A stretch of DNA of 64,000 nt, taken from positions 82,993,992-83,057,991 of the forward strand of contig NC_060253.1 of NCBI RefSeq assembly GCF_921293095.1, written 5' to 3'. The notes beneath the pieces are model-generated. The model did no database searches. It worked only from the letters and a program-made list of their open reading frames with translations, and was not told the DNA's origin. Within the stretch, counting starts at the first letter, position 1; the number at the start of each line of letters is the position of its first letter. The translations under genes and the position numbers were made by a program. Positions 31,663 through 45,455 of the stretch are shown here, in pieces. This DNA is from Ischnura elegans (Eukaryota > Arthropoda > Insecta > Odonata > Coenagrionidae).

Positions 31663-34145
31663 CTTAGTAGCGAAGGTTTCGTTGGTGCTCCACCGGCTGA
31701 TCTCCTCCATGGCTGCCAATGTTTCGGGGTATGAGTTGTAATATGCGGTGTCTACTACTCGTGTAATCGTTATACACCAAGGAGGTTGTAAATATCTGGA
31801 GGCACTGTTTCCGAGTTATTGACGTGGTCTAAGTTCTGCCATCTTACTTTGACAATTTTTGGACTAATCCTCCGACTGATATTTTGAGATGGGAAAGTTT
31901 TGTTCTCAAAATGAACTAAATTAAGCGAAAAATGCTACCATAATCATTAGTATTCCGACGGTGATTCTCATCGGATTTTTCCCATCATTCGTGATACCTC
32001 TATTAATGTATAAACTCTGTGTCTGTTAGCCACTTTACTGGCAGGGATATCCTTGGAAATATACTTTATTACTATATTTGTTAATTTCCATTGGCTATAA
32101 TAAAATTCAATACCCGTATAAGTGCAAGGAAATGACTAGTTTACTCTCGTAAAATGTTATTTTCAGCTGAGCTGGTTGTAAAATGTAACCATGGTGATTG
32201 ATAATAATTTTCCCTGGGAAAAGATGTTTGAGTCATAACTTTGCGAAGCCTGCCAATGAAGTAAGAAAGAAAGGTTTATATTGTGTGTTTCATAGTTTAT
32301 TTTAATCTATTAACAAGTTATGACCAAAAATTTCACCAAATAGAAAGCATTGACCCTTATGGGATTGTCAATGTTTTAGTCAAAGTGGGCGTGGCTCGTT
32401 CTACCCAAGCACCCCCATTCCGCCCACACTTTGCTCCACGCTCAAAACCAGTGGTGCCCCCTCCAGATATTTACAACCTCCTTGTACATACTACACAAGT
32501 GGTATCGCCTGATGGAGCACTCGAGCAGCCCTCACTAACAGCATACTTCATGAAAGGATTAGATCTTTTTTTTGAGCACACTCTTGTTTCCTGTGCAACA
32601 ATATGTGCACCTGTCGCAAACAGCTTATTCAGTTTAAACCCCATCAGAAATTTGCTTTGACTAATGATTTACTGGTGTAACTGGCAGTGTCAGGAGGATC
32701 CACATTTGAATCCTGGTTTAGACAATTGATTTTTCACGGCAAATTTCCTCCTCAAGAATTCGAATGTTGTGTGGATATCATTTTTATTGATGGGGTTCTT
32801 CTGAGACACTAAGAGGTCAATCTCTGGATCTATCAGCGTGGCTGAGAGAGTTTGAGTCAGATTTTTCATTGTTGGTTAAAGCTTGTTTGCAAAAACAATG
32901 TTGAAGTTGTTGAAGGGAAGTTTCCTTAAAAGAACGTAAATTGCTTTAACAATGACTGGATTTCCAATAGCAATGGAAATTTGCAAGCACATTGAGACCA
33001 TTGTAATCTTGGATTTTTTTTCTTTTTATGATGAAATTATTCTAATTTCTGCGTGATTTGACAAGGTTCTGATTGACATATTGGTATAAGATGCCAGTAT
33101 GTGTAAGAACTACTATGTCAAGTATGATCTAAATGAAAACCTGACTTTACCAGCATTTTGGCAGAAAACAAAGTACGTACATAGTAACTAGTTAACATAT
33201 AATGCCTAATTTGACCAATATCATTCAGTTGAAGTATTCATTGTATCATACATAAAACAACAGCTCGAGATCAAACTAGTATGGTTGCAGTTAGAGCCTT
33301 GTCAAATTACTGCAGCAGCTGATGGTATGATGAATTAAATTAGGGCACATGGATAAAAATTCATCTCATACATCATGAGGATACACAACCATGAAGTTCA
33401 GGTATACATTCAAACTAAATGTATTAAAATGTTCTGTCCTATAATAAATGAAAATATGCTGATATGTTCATAATCTAACCATACTTAAGTGACTGCAATG
33501 GAAGTGAAATCTTTTCACTCATAGACATGTTCTTCCATCAGCAATCATGGAGGGTTATCCATAACAGAATTAACAGCTTCTGTTCACAATTTTTCACTCC
33601 GTTTATTCTGATGGGAACAAAAAAATTAATAGGAGTTGATTAAGTAAATGTATTGCACACAACGATTCCTGCGAATCTCCTGCTCCATCTTGTGTACAAG
33701 TTCCATATGGGACTCACTTTGCGCATATCAGTGGTGAAGCTATAGGAGTGATAGGGGGTGTTATAAATCATTGGCCTCATAAAAATTAACTCTCATATTT
33801 CATGTGTGTAAAATAATAACCATATCATCACAATTACGTGCTATTTTTGATCAGCTCATCTCTCTGGTCAGTTCATCAGGGATGTGGTTATATTTTTGTT
33901 TAAATTATTATAATTCCAAGGAATCATATTGAATAACAGGCTGTAAGTAACCATAAGTACCTATGCGACTCATCTGAAATCTCTATAAAATCTCATGATA
34001 AACTAGTGCATTAGTAACAGATCATAAGGCCTGGCCACAAATTCTGGCTCCCTTGTGGCAGCTCCTCCTCCCTCCAACTATATAAACATTGGAGTAAAGA
34101 TAATTTGTCAGCGAATAATGAAGTAGCTACTGCATTGCCTGAGTT
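31663..34145. other. Intergenic, few recognisable features
   Basis: It contains an inverted pair of ~38 bp (AGGAGGTTGTAAATATCTGG near 31780 and its complement near 32465) and a SINE at ~32672-32765. A 125-codon open frame at 32283-32660 overlaps the inverted pair and matches nothing I know; I do not call it a gene. Confidence 0.5.
32672..32765 (+). mobile_element. tRNA-derived SINE, possible family S1 copy 3
   Basis: TGTAACTGGCAGTGTCAGG and CATTTGAATCCTGG resemble A and B boxes, followed by a diverged body (TTGATTTTTCACGGCAAATTTCC) like that of the other S1 copies. Truncated. Confidence 0.45.
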
Positions 34146-34605
34146 CATTATAACAATAATAATAAGTTTATTCCACCATTGGCAGTACATACGTCTGCAA
34201 GGCTTAAGTCTTATAATAGATTAAATAAAATTACATGCATACATGAAAAGTGAACATCATCAAGTTCTTAGGTTTCCGAAAGATATTAATTTAACTAAGG
34301 TTGAAACATTGATTGAACATTGAAACAGAGTGCAGAGGGTTTACACCTGGAGCAACCACTAACAGGGCATGGCAAACACAGAGATTCCAGTTACTCTCCA
34401 CGAGTTAACCTGTAAATGCATCCTCCAAATATTCTGCAACACTATAGTAGCAATTTTCAGCTAAGAGAAGTTTGAATCTCTTTTTCAACAATGAAAGTGA
34501 GGTGCTATTTGGTGCATTTATACTCAGCAGCTGACTGTGGACTCGAGGGGAGTGAGCGGTTGAGTGCAGCCACACTCGGTTAACGTTCACTGCCGCTTCC
34601 GTCAT
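34146..34605 (-). mobile_element. LINE 3' end
   Basis: The minus-strand frame at 34605-34405 ends RFKLLLAENCYYSVAEYLED, the C-terminal signature seen after reverse transcriptase in non-LTR elements and similar to the fragment at 15756. It is followed by non-coding sequence and TTATTATTATTGTTAT at its 3' end. 5'-truncated. Confidence 0.7.
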
Positions 34606-34644
34606 AATGACCGAAGCATGTAATTCATTGCATGGTATGATGTA

Positions 34645-34938
34645 CTGAGGAGGCGGCCGATAGCTGAGGTCATTTGTGCCATGAGGGAAGGGTATGGAAG
34701 GAAGGATGGAGAGAAACCCGGCATTGGCATTAGCCTGCTCTCAACGAGAGGCGCCAAAGGGACCACTGCTTAACGTCCCATCCGACGGACGGTGTGTTAC
34801 GCTTGAAATGTCCTCCACACATCACTCAAGCAGGGACCGGCAGTGTCTGAAGTTCTCTGCCACTGCCGGGATTTGAACCCGAGCCCACCGGGTGGGAAGC
34901 CAACACTATAGTCACCACACCAATCCGATCCCCATGTA
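34645..34938 (-). mobile_element. tRNA-derived SINE, family S2
   Basis: Read on the minus strand from ~34938: an A-box-like TTGGTGTGGTGACTATAGTG, then B-box GGGTTCAAATCCCGG, then a GC-rich body containing GGACGTTAAGCAGTGGTCCC. A tRNA head plus a body is diagnostic of a SINE; no intact tRNA fold is claimed. Confidence 0.75.
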
Positions 34939-35238
34939 ATTCATCTTCACGCCTTTTCGATCATAATGACCAATGAATGAGTCACTTTTTTGGTCCTCTC
35001 ATAGCATGCCATTGGTTGGTACTTCAGTGCTGCATACATGGTGTGACCGACACGGTACACATAGCTGAATACGCATGAAAACTTACGAATTTAAAACAAA
35101 AAATCAATATTTTTTTGTTGTAGAAAAACTTTACTTTGGAATTCAAATGGTCCATAAAGTAACAATCGGGCAATTAAAGTCAAATTACTATGGTAAAATG
35201 GGAGATGAAGGCAACAATAGTATGGGAAACCATATCGA

Positions 35239-35469
35239 TGGCTAAGTTCTAACAACACGTATCACAAAAATAGCAACTTTTCAGGAGAGCAAAAAAACTA
35301 TTAATTATTTTTTTACTTTTACACTGAAATTAAAAACCAAAAGTTCATAAAACGGAAAAAGAAGCATTCATTTGCAAACAAAGTTGTTTTTTTCTTGTAT
35401 TTTATTTTTTTAATGTTATTACACTTTGTTTAAGATACCTGTCGAGATACGAGTTGTTAGAACTTAGCC
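35239..35469. mobile_element. Small inverted-repeat element, class uncertain
   Basis: GGCTAAGTTCTAACAACACG on the left and CGAGTTGTTAGAACTTAGCC on the right are near-perfect inverted ends around an AT-rich ~190-bp core. No clear target duplication was seen. Confidence 0.6.
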
Positions 35470-37528
35470 ATCCATATAATTCAGAATTGCATTTATCAAT
35501 TATAATAATATTTACCTAAAGTGCCACGCCACATCACTAATTATGAAGTACCATGCCATAATGGCAGAAGTGCATTGGTCATTATGGCAGAAAGTTAAAA
35601 ACTATTACCTAATTTTTAGGTCAACAGACTTATCGAAATACACTCAAAGGGAAAGGATCCGAATATTAAAGCAAAAGGAAAAACACTCTGGTGCAGTAAG
35701 GGAATACATATGTCTAAAAATCCACAGCAGGAAACATGGCAACTTGAGGCTGGATTGTATACATTTGATTTCACAGCCAATCCCGCGAAATTTGTTGACT
35801 TTGGAAGGTGCTTTGCAGGGTTTTAGACAGAGAATGACTTCCAAATATGAATTCCCACTTGGTGATACAATTTCTCTGACAATGTTATCAATTCATCACC
35901 TTGCCCTCCAAGCGCAAAGGTATTATTCTACTCTCGCTCTCTCTAGTTGTTGGAATTTGTTGAACAAACGAAACTCCTTACATGAAAAACTGAAGTGCAA
36001 TGATTTGGCTAAAAAAACTAAGGGCCAATCAAATGCATAACAGGCACCATATTTTTGTTCAATTATGAGACCGGTGATTTTTAGCCAAAATGGGTAAATA
36101 GTGGAATACCTCCTTATTTTAAATCTTTGGCCAGGCCTTTAGGCTGCATACATACGTTGTACATAACATATATACCATAACCACATACAATGAAGAGTTT
36201 TTGTGGTAACATGTGGTAAGTTCATGTGTGCTTAACTGAATTACAAGGTAGTAAATTTGATGTACCTGTGAAAGTTAACTCTTTCAAACAAAGACAGGCA
36301 AGCCACCAACTTACTTGCAAGGCAAAAGTGAGGCTGGCTATTTGTTGTTTTCACTGTATGAGAATTGTTAAGTGGTACATATAGCATTTTACTACTAAAG
36401 CGATTTTTTTACCCGTACAGAAAACTATGGAATGTTAAATGTAGCATATTTAGTATGGAGTATTCGTAATTCAATGGTGCACGTAATAGTAATGTATTTT
36501 CTTATTTTATTTGAAGTTGATGATGCTAACGGCCTATTATTGCCATGATCAAGTGCATTTCTGTTTCTGCACCAAAACCCCAAGCAGTTAATGTGAATTA
36601 TACGGAATATCATCACTGTTGTATTTTCGTAAAATAAATGGTAAATATTATTAAAATAAGCTTGCTTTTTTACTTGTCACTGAGAGAATATAATATGTAA
36701 ATAGGTACATATGTGTAACCAGTGAAATCCTTTCCATTTTACAAACTCATTGGTGGTGTTGTAACCCCCAGCCTGTTTCTTGTATTTTCCTCATTATAGC
36801 CATAATTTGATGTTGAGTATTCTATCAAGATATGCATTTCCCTTGAAAGTAAACAGATCCCAATCATTACTATGAGAAATGACGATGGCAGGGTTTGGAT
36901 TACAGAGGGGTTGCCTACCACATAAAAAATGACTTGAGAGCCTTCAAAAGTCTCCAATGGGGTCATTAATGCAGACTATGCAAATTGCCATTCATTCAAA
37001 GAATTTGTAAGATGGAAGGGTATGAAAAGTTATGATGGGAAAAAAGTCCTCAGCCGTTTTGCTGTGAGTGTAAAATACATAAAATGCACAAGTCGCAGCA
37101 TGCTTTCCATGAAGTGAAGAGTTTGGGCCTCATGGATAGTAAGGGTCTAGGAGAACAGAGAGGCTCAAAATGCATTCATTTTACTGTTGCTAGTACACAA
37201 GATTCATACCAACTCCCCATCTTCAAATTCCCTGATTTCTAGTCCAAATTTTTAAAAATTTCCCTGACGTTTTATCAATGGCGGAGCAGTCGTATATAAG
37301 AATTTAAGGAAGAATGCAACAAGGTGTACATCTTCATACAGCCCGTCAAGCTGCCTCAATAGGCATGTGGACAGGATAATGGGACACTAGCCCTTTACGA
37401 AGAAAATGGAAGAATAAGCTATAGGTGCTGGGGTGATTTGACTAACAACAAGTCCCATCTAGCTTTATTGAAGCCCTTTATTGCCCAGGGGAGAAACAAA
37501 TTTCTATGCCTTGGGCAAAATATATTAA
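35470..37528. other. Intergenic; one unexplained open frame
   Basis: A 165-codon open frame at 35543-36040 (+) is the longest without explanation in this part, but it has no recognisable domain, signal peptide or splice context. I treat it as unproven. The rest is AT-rich without recognisable features. Confidence 0.4.
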
Positions 37529-37886
37529 CCCCCTTGAGTGCTATTCTTCTTCCTGGGGTATTGGCAAGAAATGTGGAGGGTATTTTAATAAAATGTAGCG
37601 GCTACGAAAAATACAAAGCTATTTCATTACATACATCCATAAGCGGTTTTTTATAAATTGATGACAATAAACTGGTCAATATAGACAAAATATTTTTATA
37701 TTTATTTAAAATAAGTTATAGAAATGAAGTACATCATAGCAAATTAAATGAACTACGTACAATAATGGACTACACAATATGAAATACGTACAATAATGGA
37801 CTACGCAAGAGCCGATATATCGGCCTGCCACACTTTTCGCCCAAGCGGCAAAAGCCGACATATAGGCCAGGGGCCACACTAAAAGG
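37529..37886. mobile_element. TTAA-flanked element related to 2645-3377
   Basis: After TTAA at 37525-37528 it begins CCCCCTTGAGTGC, and it ends GGCCACACTAAAAGGG, matching the ends of the element at 2645-3377. GAGCCGATATATCGGCC is shared. Shorter, and without the long foldback of the other copy. Confidence 0.7.
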
Positions 37887-37979
37887 GTAAATACCCCAGG
37901 GCCACACTAAAAAGGTAAATACCCCAGGGCCACACTAAAAGGGCAAATACCCCAGGGCCACACTAAAAGGGTAAAACAC
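37869..37979. repeat. 28-bp tandem repeat at element end
   Basis: The unit GGGTAAATACCCCAGGGCCA plus CACTAAAA is repeated, with four occurrences of GGCCACACTAAAA. The unit contains the terminal repeat of the TTAA element at 37529, so the array is an amplification of the element's right end plus ~10 bp of flank. Confidence 0.82.
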
Positions 37980-40900
37980 CTCTCCTACTTCACAGTTTCT
38001 GTCAATAAACGTAAAGAGGTTCTAAGATCATGCTCTCCATGTAGATCTAAAAGATGTAGGTAATAGCTCAAGCAATATAAGCCATGCAATGTAGCCCCTG
38101 AGTCTCTAGCTGTTCCCAAACTAATCACCCAGAGGTTTTTGACAAATTGCATCGGGTTCATTTATATTTCATCTATATTACGCTCACGGATCAAGTTTTT
38201 GAGAGAAAAAGTATTCTGTGAAACAAAGTCTAAATGCCAAGTCAGCACCAGCCTGTGCTACACTGCCAGGATGGCAACAAAATACCCACCCTAGCAGCGT
38301 GAACACAACAATGCTCTGCACATTAAACCACAATTTTTGTCTTTTTGCTCCGCCTCTGGAGTTTTTCCGTGACTATAATCTAATGTCCCTGATTTCTCCA
38401 GCTGGTATGAAACCTGGAACTCACATACATGTAAATTTTCAGCATTTTCATAAGAAGGGTGAGATATTTCTTGAGAGATACAAGTCATAAATAAAATATA
38501 TGAAACAGGCGATGAAGGATATGACAGAGAAGAAATACATGGGTGTGAAAAGATTAGCTGATAGGAAAATCGAGTTGAGAGTGGTATACAATCAAACTAT
38601 GGATTTTTGACCAGTGATGATAATTCATAATGACAAAGAAAAATTTCACACAATTTTTTATTCAAATTCATGTATGAAATACTCATCAACATTTACAAAA
38701 TATACATTTGCATTCCCAACTACATGATATAGAAATAGGTAGGAACATACTCAAAGAGAAGTATTCCCTATATAATGTCACAGCATTCAAAGTAAACCTG
38801 ATAATCCACCCAAAATTGATTATAAAAAACAATGTAACTGTAGCATTTGTTGCACAATTTTTGTGGACAACAGCTCTACCTTATAAATACAGATTGGCCA
38901 ATTCATGATCACATTATGTCAAAATGTAAGCAAAAGTGCAGATACAGAGTGAACTAATTGAAGAAATTTTTGTTTCTCTTTAATAAAAAGCAATCTCCAC
39001 AGGCATTATTCATATCATATAAATAAACAAAATTGAGAAAGCATTTTACAATTGAATTAGAATTACCCTCACTAACTCAGGCATTCAACCCATAGTTTGG
39101 TATTGAGAGGTGAGGGCAGAGCTCAACTCAGACTTAGAGCATTGCAATATTTACAGTGGATTTCTGGGGAAATATGCAATATCTTATTTAACTAATGTTA
39201 CCTAAATATCTTCGCAATCGCAAGCTGAAAGTTTTGTGGGAGGAAATGGGATAAGGGCCCTCCATTCATCTCTCAGGAGAAGGCTTTGGTGACCCCTAAA
39301 ACAAAAATGCTAAAAGTGCGAGGTGACACATGAAAGTTACCTATTTGGCCCCCCCATCTCGAAATCTTGATATTGCCATGCCTGTGGCTTATTCTGGGGT
39401 GAGCTCTATCCTCACCTATTCAAACCAACCTCGGGGTTTTATCACTAAGAGAAATTTCTCCTAATGATATAAAAATAATTCTGAAATTTTGAGGTAGCTT
39501 GTAAACAATCACTTACGGTAATGTCAAGTTCATACATAGTGTATACAGAGGAATAGTCCACATGGACACCCCAGTTGGATATGTATGTAAAAAGCAATGG
39601 CAAAGTGATCACATCAACAGGCATTTCATCACAAGTATTCCACCATGCCATGATATGTATTGCTTAAAGGAGCCAAAAAATATAGTACAGTCTATTTAAA
39701 CAGTTGAACACTGATTATCCATCACTCTATCAGCAGTCATTGGAATACATATCTGCCCACTACATAGTTTCCTATCCAGTCACCCAAAACACTTTGAAAA
39801 TCTCCCTTCCCTCCTTTTCTACGCTTCTCTTTTATTTCCCCACCTCCAAACAACTAATTTCTCATCGGAATGGATTCTAAGGATGCAGAAAAAGCCTAAC
39901 AGAGAAACATTGGACTGAAAACTGCTGAGAATTTGAACGTGAATGGATTATCTGTCTCTTCCTATTATAATTACATATCTATGTATTCGGATTTCCTCCA
40001 CTAAGAAAGATAATCAAAGCTCTACCATAAGCAAAGTTCAGCAAATTCCTGGATACCATCAATACATGCCGAAATGACCAACACATGATAAAAGACTCAT
40101 TAATAATTATACTCATCTTCAATCCAAAATTTAAAAGTTTTCTCTTCCAATTTCAATGCACTGCTAAAATTATCACTGTGGATCGGTAACGACCATTCTT
40201 CAAGCTGATCTTAATAGAATAGAAACTTTCGAGACCTGGTGCTGGTGTTGAAGATCAAACAGATGATAGCTTCCCGCGAAGGTTTCCGTGGCAATGTTAA
40301 CGATGAGAGCAGTTTTCTGGGTAAACCAGCCACGTTCGTCCGTTACAAGTGACGACAGTTTCTAAAGCCATTCTGCTTTCGTCTTCGACCTGAAACTTTT
40401 GTCACTCACAAGAGACGAATTTGGCTGGAGTACCCAGAAAACTGCAACCATCAAGACAGATAGCTTGAGAAATGAAATGGTGTACCGAAAAATAGGAGAA
40501 GGGTTTTGTGGAGAATCAGGAAGGACTATGGAAGGACCCCGAGGATATGCCATGTTATAAGTCACGGTGATTAGGTGAGAAACATAACAGAGAGAAAAAT
40601 TTAAGCATAAGTCCCTAAAGGAAGGCCAAGATACCTGTAATAGGAGTATAAAGAGATATACATAAAGAGGAACAAAAGGGTTGTTCACCAAGACCTATAA
40701 TCGTGATTTATTAAGATAATTCCATAGATGGATTGGAAAGATGAGTAGTCATAATGAAAACAGAAGTCTTCCTCATTTAACCATTTCCTCATAACTTTAA
40801 AATGAAAAACTGCAAAAGTTTTTGCCCACTTTTGATCAGTTAGCGATGTCATTTAACTTCTGGTTTATTAAGTCACTAGCAGGCCATATGCATTGCTCGG

Positions 40901-43900
40901 GGAGGATGTTACCCATAGATTCAGGATTTTTAAGTATATGAACCAAACAGGTACGATACTGGTATATCGATATCAATTTCCATACACTGCGCAAGAGATC
41001 AGCTTACACCCCACTCCACAAAATTGATCGTTATGTGTGTATGTAAATGCATAGACAAAAAAATGTCATGTAAGTGCATACCCCAGTAAAAAGGTTAGCA
41101 CCGAGATGGTAAATTGGTGAGTGTATTATCCTTTGCATTGTTTTGCCTTTGAGAGAGTCAAGACGTGTGTCTACCTGGCAGGATTCCCAACCACAGAAGT
41201 TGTATAATGTACCATGAAAACAGTAATGAGAAAAAGACGCAAAGGACACATCAGACGCAATCGAAAATAGTACTACGAGGTTTGATAGTATGAGATGCAC
41301 CTATGTACTAACTTTGGTCACAATGTGTGCAGCCGTATGGAAAAACACAATGGACAGACAAACAGACATCCTCTTTTGCATATGTATATAGATTCAGCGA
41401 GACCTGATCCTAGATAGAAAATAATCACTCATTTGGGTGTTAATGCCAACAAACCATACAAGATGAATGTGCAAGGCCAAGAAACAGTAAAGAATTGGTG
41501 AGCTATTCAGCAATACAGGAATATCTGAGTATACCTAGTTAAGTTCCTTTAAAAAGCAGTCTTGGTACATAGATGGCCAATGATCATCTCCATAGGAATT
41601 TGAACACATATCAATTTTGCATCAGCACATGAATGAACTGCAAGGAGTAATGAAGAGTAAAAGGACAATTATTTTGATTACAGGAAATAATTGTATGGAA
41701 ATCACAAGAGCACATGCGTGCTGCTCCCTGCTTTTAATCAGAAATCTCTGATCAGTTAAAAATGACTACCAACAAAAATGGATTAACATATTTAAATTAC
41801 AATTAAAATACATATTTTGGTACAAAAAGAAATCACCTCAATCACAAATACAATCTCATAATGAATGATTTTACTATTCTTTGGTAACCAACACTCAATT
41901 AGTACGCCCACGCAATGCTGATATCTATACCAAACCTTAACATATTAACAATTCCAACGAGGCCATTATCGAAGTGAAATATAAACATATAATGACTGGA
42001 ACATGAAACAATTAAAAATACTGAGGGACCATTAATTAATTAAATAAGGCATTTAGGAGGGGGTCAAGCGGATTCTCACCTAACCTCACATAGGAGAAAG
42101 AGGGGGTACTGAAAAGTATCACGCAATTTTTTTTCTGCAAGAAACATTGTGAAATTGCAAGAAATCTGGGTTGAATTGACTAAACATAAATAAAAATAAT
42201 CAAACAAGTCGTTTTTTTATAAATCCAAAGCAATTAAGCGTAGATTAATGTACTTACACTGAACATACACAACAATCAATTTGAACAATCTCACTAAGGG
42301 GAAAAGGGGAATATAAAAATCGCAAAAATCACATCACTTAATTAATGGACGTCCTCTTACAATTTACAGAAGAATGCCATTTAATTGGCAACAACAGAGC
42401 AGCAATCATGAGTTTACTCAGGAACTTTCATACAAGGAATGAAGAGACGGAGGTCACGAGTTGAAAGGTATGTGTGAACAGAAACTCCTGCAATGCCAAA
42501 AACGTTCTTAGAGATTGCAACAATGGGTTTTAAATACCTTTGCACACAAGCGGATAGGGCTGAAAAAGTCGAAGGAGAAAGAGGCCTGCGATTTTCCCAA
42601 AATCAATCATATCACAACAAACATGGCATTGGGCCTTGGAAATTCAGTCAATCTTAGACCTCCACTGCTATAACTTCATGATCCTACCGACTGTAATGTG
42701 AAACCTAAAATTTCCCATCAATGTTCTCTGACTTCCTTTGCTGTTTTTCCTTCTAAATCCATATTATAATTTACTCATTCAGCCAAGTTTCGCACAGACA
42801 TGCCTTTCATCTACTCACGGTCTGGTTTAAATGGAGTTGCTGCCACTTTCCTGGATCACTGATCATCCTAACTTCCCTCCAAATAAGAGTCCTTGTGCAC
42901 ATGTTACTTGGCACAGGACCTCTGTCTTTTTCTTTCAGCACCCCTCTAAGTCCTCAGCTTGCGTACAAAATTGAAACAGCAGAAAATACGTCAACAATAC
43001 AGGGATTTACTAAGAGTACCTCTAAGGAGGTGGTAAATGAGGTGAAAATACATAGAGGGAAAAAAGCAAAAATGTTAATGCAAATCAGGCCTAGTTCACA
43101 ATCTTTCTCTAAATCTGCTAAAGGAAATTTCTTTTCGCGTTGAAGTGAATATTAGTGAAAAATTACATTTATGACAACGTTCAAATTAAGATAAAAATCA
43201 TGTAGGTTCGAAGATTTCTGCGGGGTTGATCAAATGATCTCAGCATTTCTTTCCTGTTCTCACTAAAGCCAATGGACGCCATGAGAACCCGGAGAAAATG
43301 CAGAGATCATAAGTCATAAATCAATCAGTCAACTTGTGTATTATTTTTTCCTAAAGAGACAAGGAAATCAATGTGTTTCCAGGCTTTTATTAATATGTCC
43401 TGCTTTTGATAATTTTGATCTGGTGGCGTGATACTGATGGCAAACACAAAATTTCAATGCAAATGATGATGAATGTATTGTCTGTATTTATCATTATCAG
43501 TTTCAGCTTCTTTCACTATTACCACAGTTTATAGGTACTACGATGCATATTCCAATGAAAGAACTCCGTTATAAAGTAAGTCCACAAACGTACAAAGGCT
43601 ACAGGTCATTACAGACACCAAGTTAACAAGCACATATGGTAATCAAAAGAACAGTATCGTCTAAATTCGTCATTTAGACTCCAAATATTTTATGAAAATC
43701 AAGAGAAAAAATTAACCTTGTTCGAGGTACTTTAATTAACAGAGAAATGTATCATACTTTGAACATATCCTACCTTATTTTACTTATAGTACAACTCATG
43801 AAAATAAACTCAGTGCACTGTACATTAAAATTCAGTCTTGTATTTTTATTCTGTTCTGATTACATATATCCTTTGGTCAAACAAAAGGTGAGTTTGTGCT

Positions 43901-44503
43901 AAATGCTTCCTTGAAACTTCTGCACGGATAAGTGGCCAATGGAGAATAAAATTGTTAGAGGGAACACATCAAGTTAACCACCAAAAGAAGTTGCACATAT
44001 TTTCAAACTAGTTAAGAAACAACATAAGCAATGTCTTGGTAGAATCATTATTTCCATAAAAAATGGGTATTTTCAAAATGTACTGCAACCTGAACATGCT
44101 GTCTTGAACACACTGATTCTCGCCACACAAAACCTAAGTGGACTAGATGTTAAGCCTTCATAGACAAATTCATTGAATTACTGGCAGTTTCAATATAGAA
44201 GATTCATAACCTATTACAGGAACATAAAAACTAATGATATTCATGCACTGAAGTTTCTGTCTATCCAATAAATCATTACAAAATAAAAATTTCTTCTTCC
44301 TGTATTTTTTAACAAGCGAAATCAAATTATGACAATTTTTCTCAGCAACACATTAATGATCGATATATCTCATATATATCTTTGCAACGTTTTTACCAGT
44401 GATTACTAGTTCACATAGTGAACAATTCCCCTCCAAAACATCAAAACCGATCCTTTAGCTGGTTTTTCATTAAACCCAATCTTATGAATGTGAATTGCAT
44501 ATA
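37980..44503. other. Intergenic, AT-rich, almost no recognisable features
   Basis: I find no convincing gene or complete mobile element. An inverted pair at ~40307-40445 (GCAGTTTTCTGGGTA and its complement) suggests a small foldback. Open frames up to ~109 codons on both strands look like chance. Confidence 0.5.
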
Positions 44504-45209
44504 CAGTACACTCCCGATTGTCCAGGCTAATGATGGGGAGAGACGGCACGAATAATCGGAAAACACAGATAACCCAAACTTTCACTTAAATGTCATGCAA
44601 TGTTCAAAATTTACCTAAAACAAACAATATATTATTATTTATGCAGTAATTCTGTTATTTTAGAGTACTTCCCGGACTCAATGAGAGCTTTCTTTGCCAG
44701 TTCGCGATCTTTTAAGCGGCGATAACAAGGTTGTACTCATATTATTAATGCTCCATGTAAGGGCTGGTTTCGAAAACCATACATCGGAGGCTGTGTGATC
44801 ACGGATACAGAAAAGTGGTTGGCACGATTGCTTCAAAACCACTGCTCGACGTCGCAAACTACACTGTCGGGCAGCACGCCACGTAGTCGCGTCTCCCACA
44901 ATTTGCCCGGGTTGCAACCGCTGCGGGACGTGTATCCGGGATCGCACAGCACGCACTGCGAGTCTCGGAAAACAGGAACATGGTGCTCCCGTGAATGCAG
45001 CTAGCGTGTGATTGCTTCCGCTTTATGAAGGGGAATCTAATAAAAATTATAAGCCCAGTGCATCCTAGCATTAATGTAGAAATTCCAATGATTGTGCATC
45101 CGATTTTATTTTTTTATAAAGACTGCGGAAAAATTGAGCGAGAGTGAAACTCATGCACGGATAATCCGCAACCCGGATAAACCGCAGCCGGATAATCGGG
45201 AGTCTGCTG
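44504..45209. mobile_element. pogo/Tigger-like element, family T2, copy 1
   Basis: The ends are CAGTACACTCCCGATTGTCC and GGATAATCGGGAGTCTGCTG (inverted apart from small differences), with TA on both sides, 706 bp. The body matches both ends of 57175-59507. No intact transposase frame. Confidence 0.82.
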
Positions 45210-45246
45210 TACTACAAGAAATGATGGTCGCATCTCATAGTCCAGG

Positions 45247-45455
45247 GGACTATGTTAGCCGTGTGGATAGAGCATTAGGTTGATGAACAAAGGATTCTGA
45301 GTTCAAATCTCACACCTTAAGACACCCCAGGCATTAAAAACCCTTGAGGTGCAAGATGGACACCATTGCTGGCCCCCTATTGTCTGAGAGAAATCCCATA
45401 GGCCTGCGGCTTATGAGCTTCACCCACACCCTTTCAAATCAACATTTGCACTGAA
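45247..45455 (+). mobile_element. tRNA-derived SINE, family S3
   Basis: The tRNA-like head has A-box-like GTGTGGATAGAGCATTAGG and B-box GAGTTCAAATCTCA, followed by a ~130-bp body with GGCCTGCGGCTTATGAGC. It lies just past the acetyltransferase 3' end. Confidence 0.68.

Noticed and set aside
32283-32660. 125-codon open frame
   Set aside because: It overlaps an inverted repeat and shows no domain or splice context.
34860-34938. Possible tRNA gene (minus strand) because of clear A- and B-box motifs
   Set aside because: The head is continuous with a non-tRNA body and has no convincing acceptor-stem pairing, so it is a SINE. The same applies at 24145, 30005 and 45247.
37869-37979. CRISPR-like array
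   Set aside because: Units are contiguous 28-bp tandem repeats without unique spacers and derive from a transposon end; the genome is eukaryotic.
40362-40691. 109-codon minus-strand hydrophobic frame
   Set aside because: It overlaps a small inverted repeat in AT-rich DNA and matches no known family.
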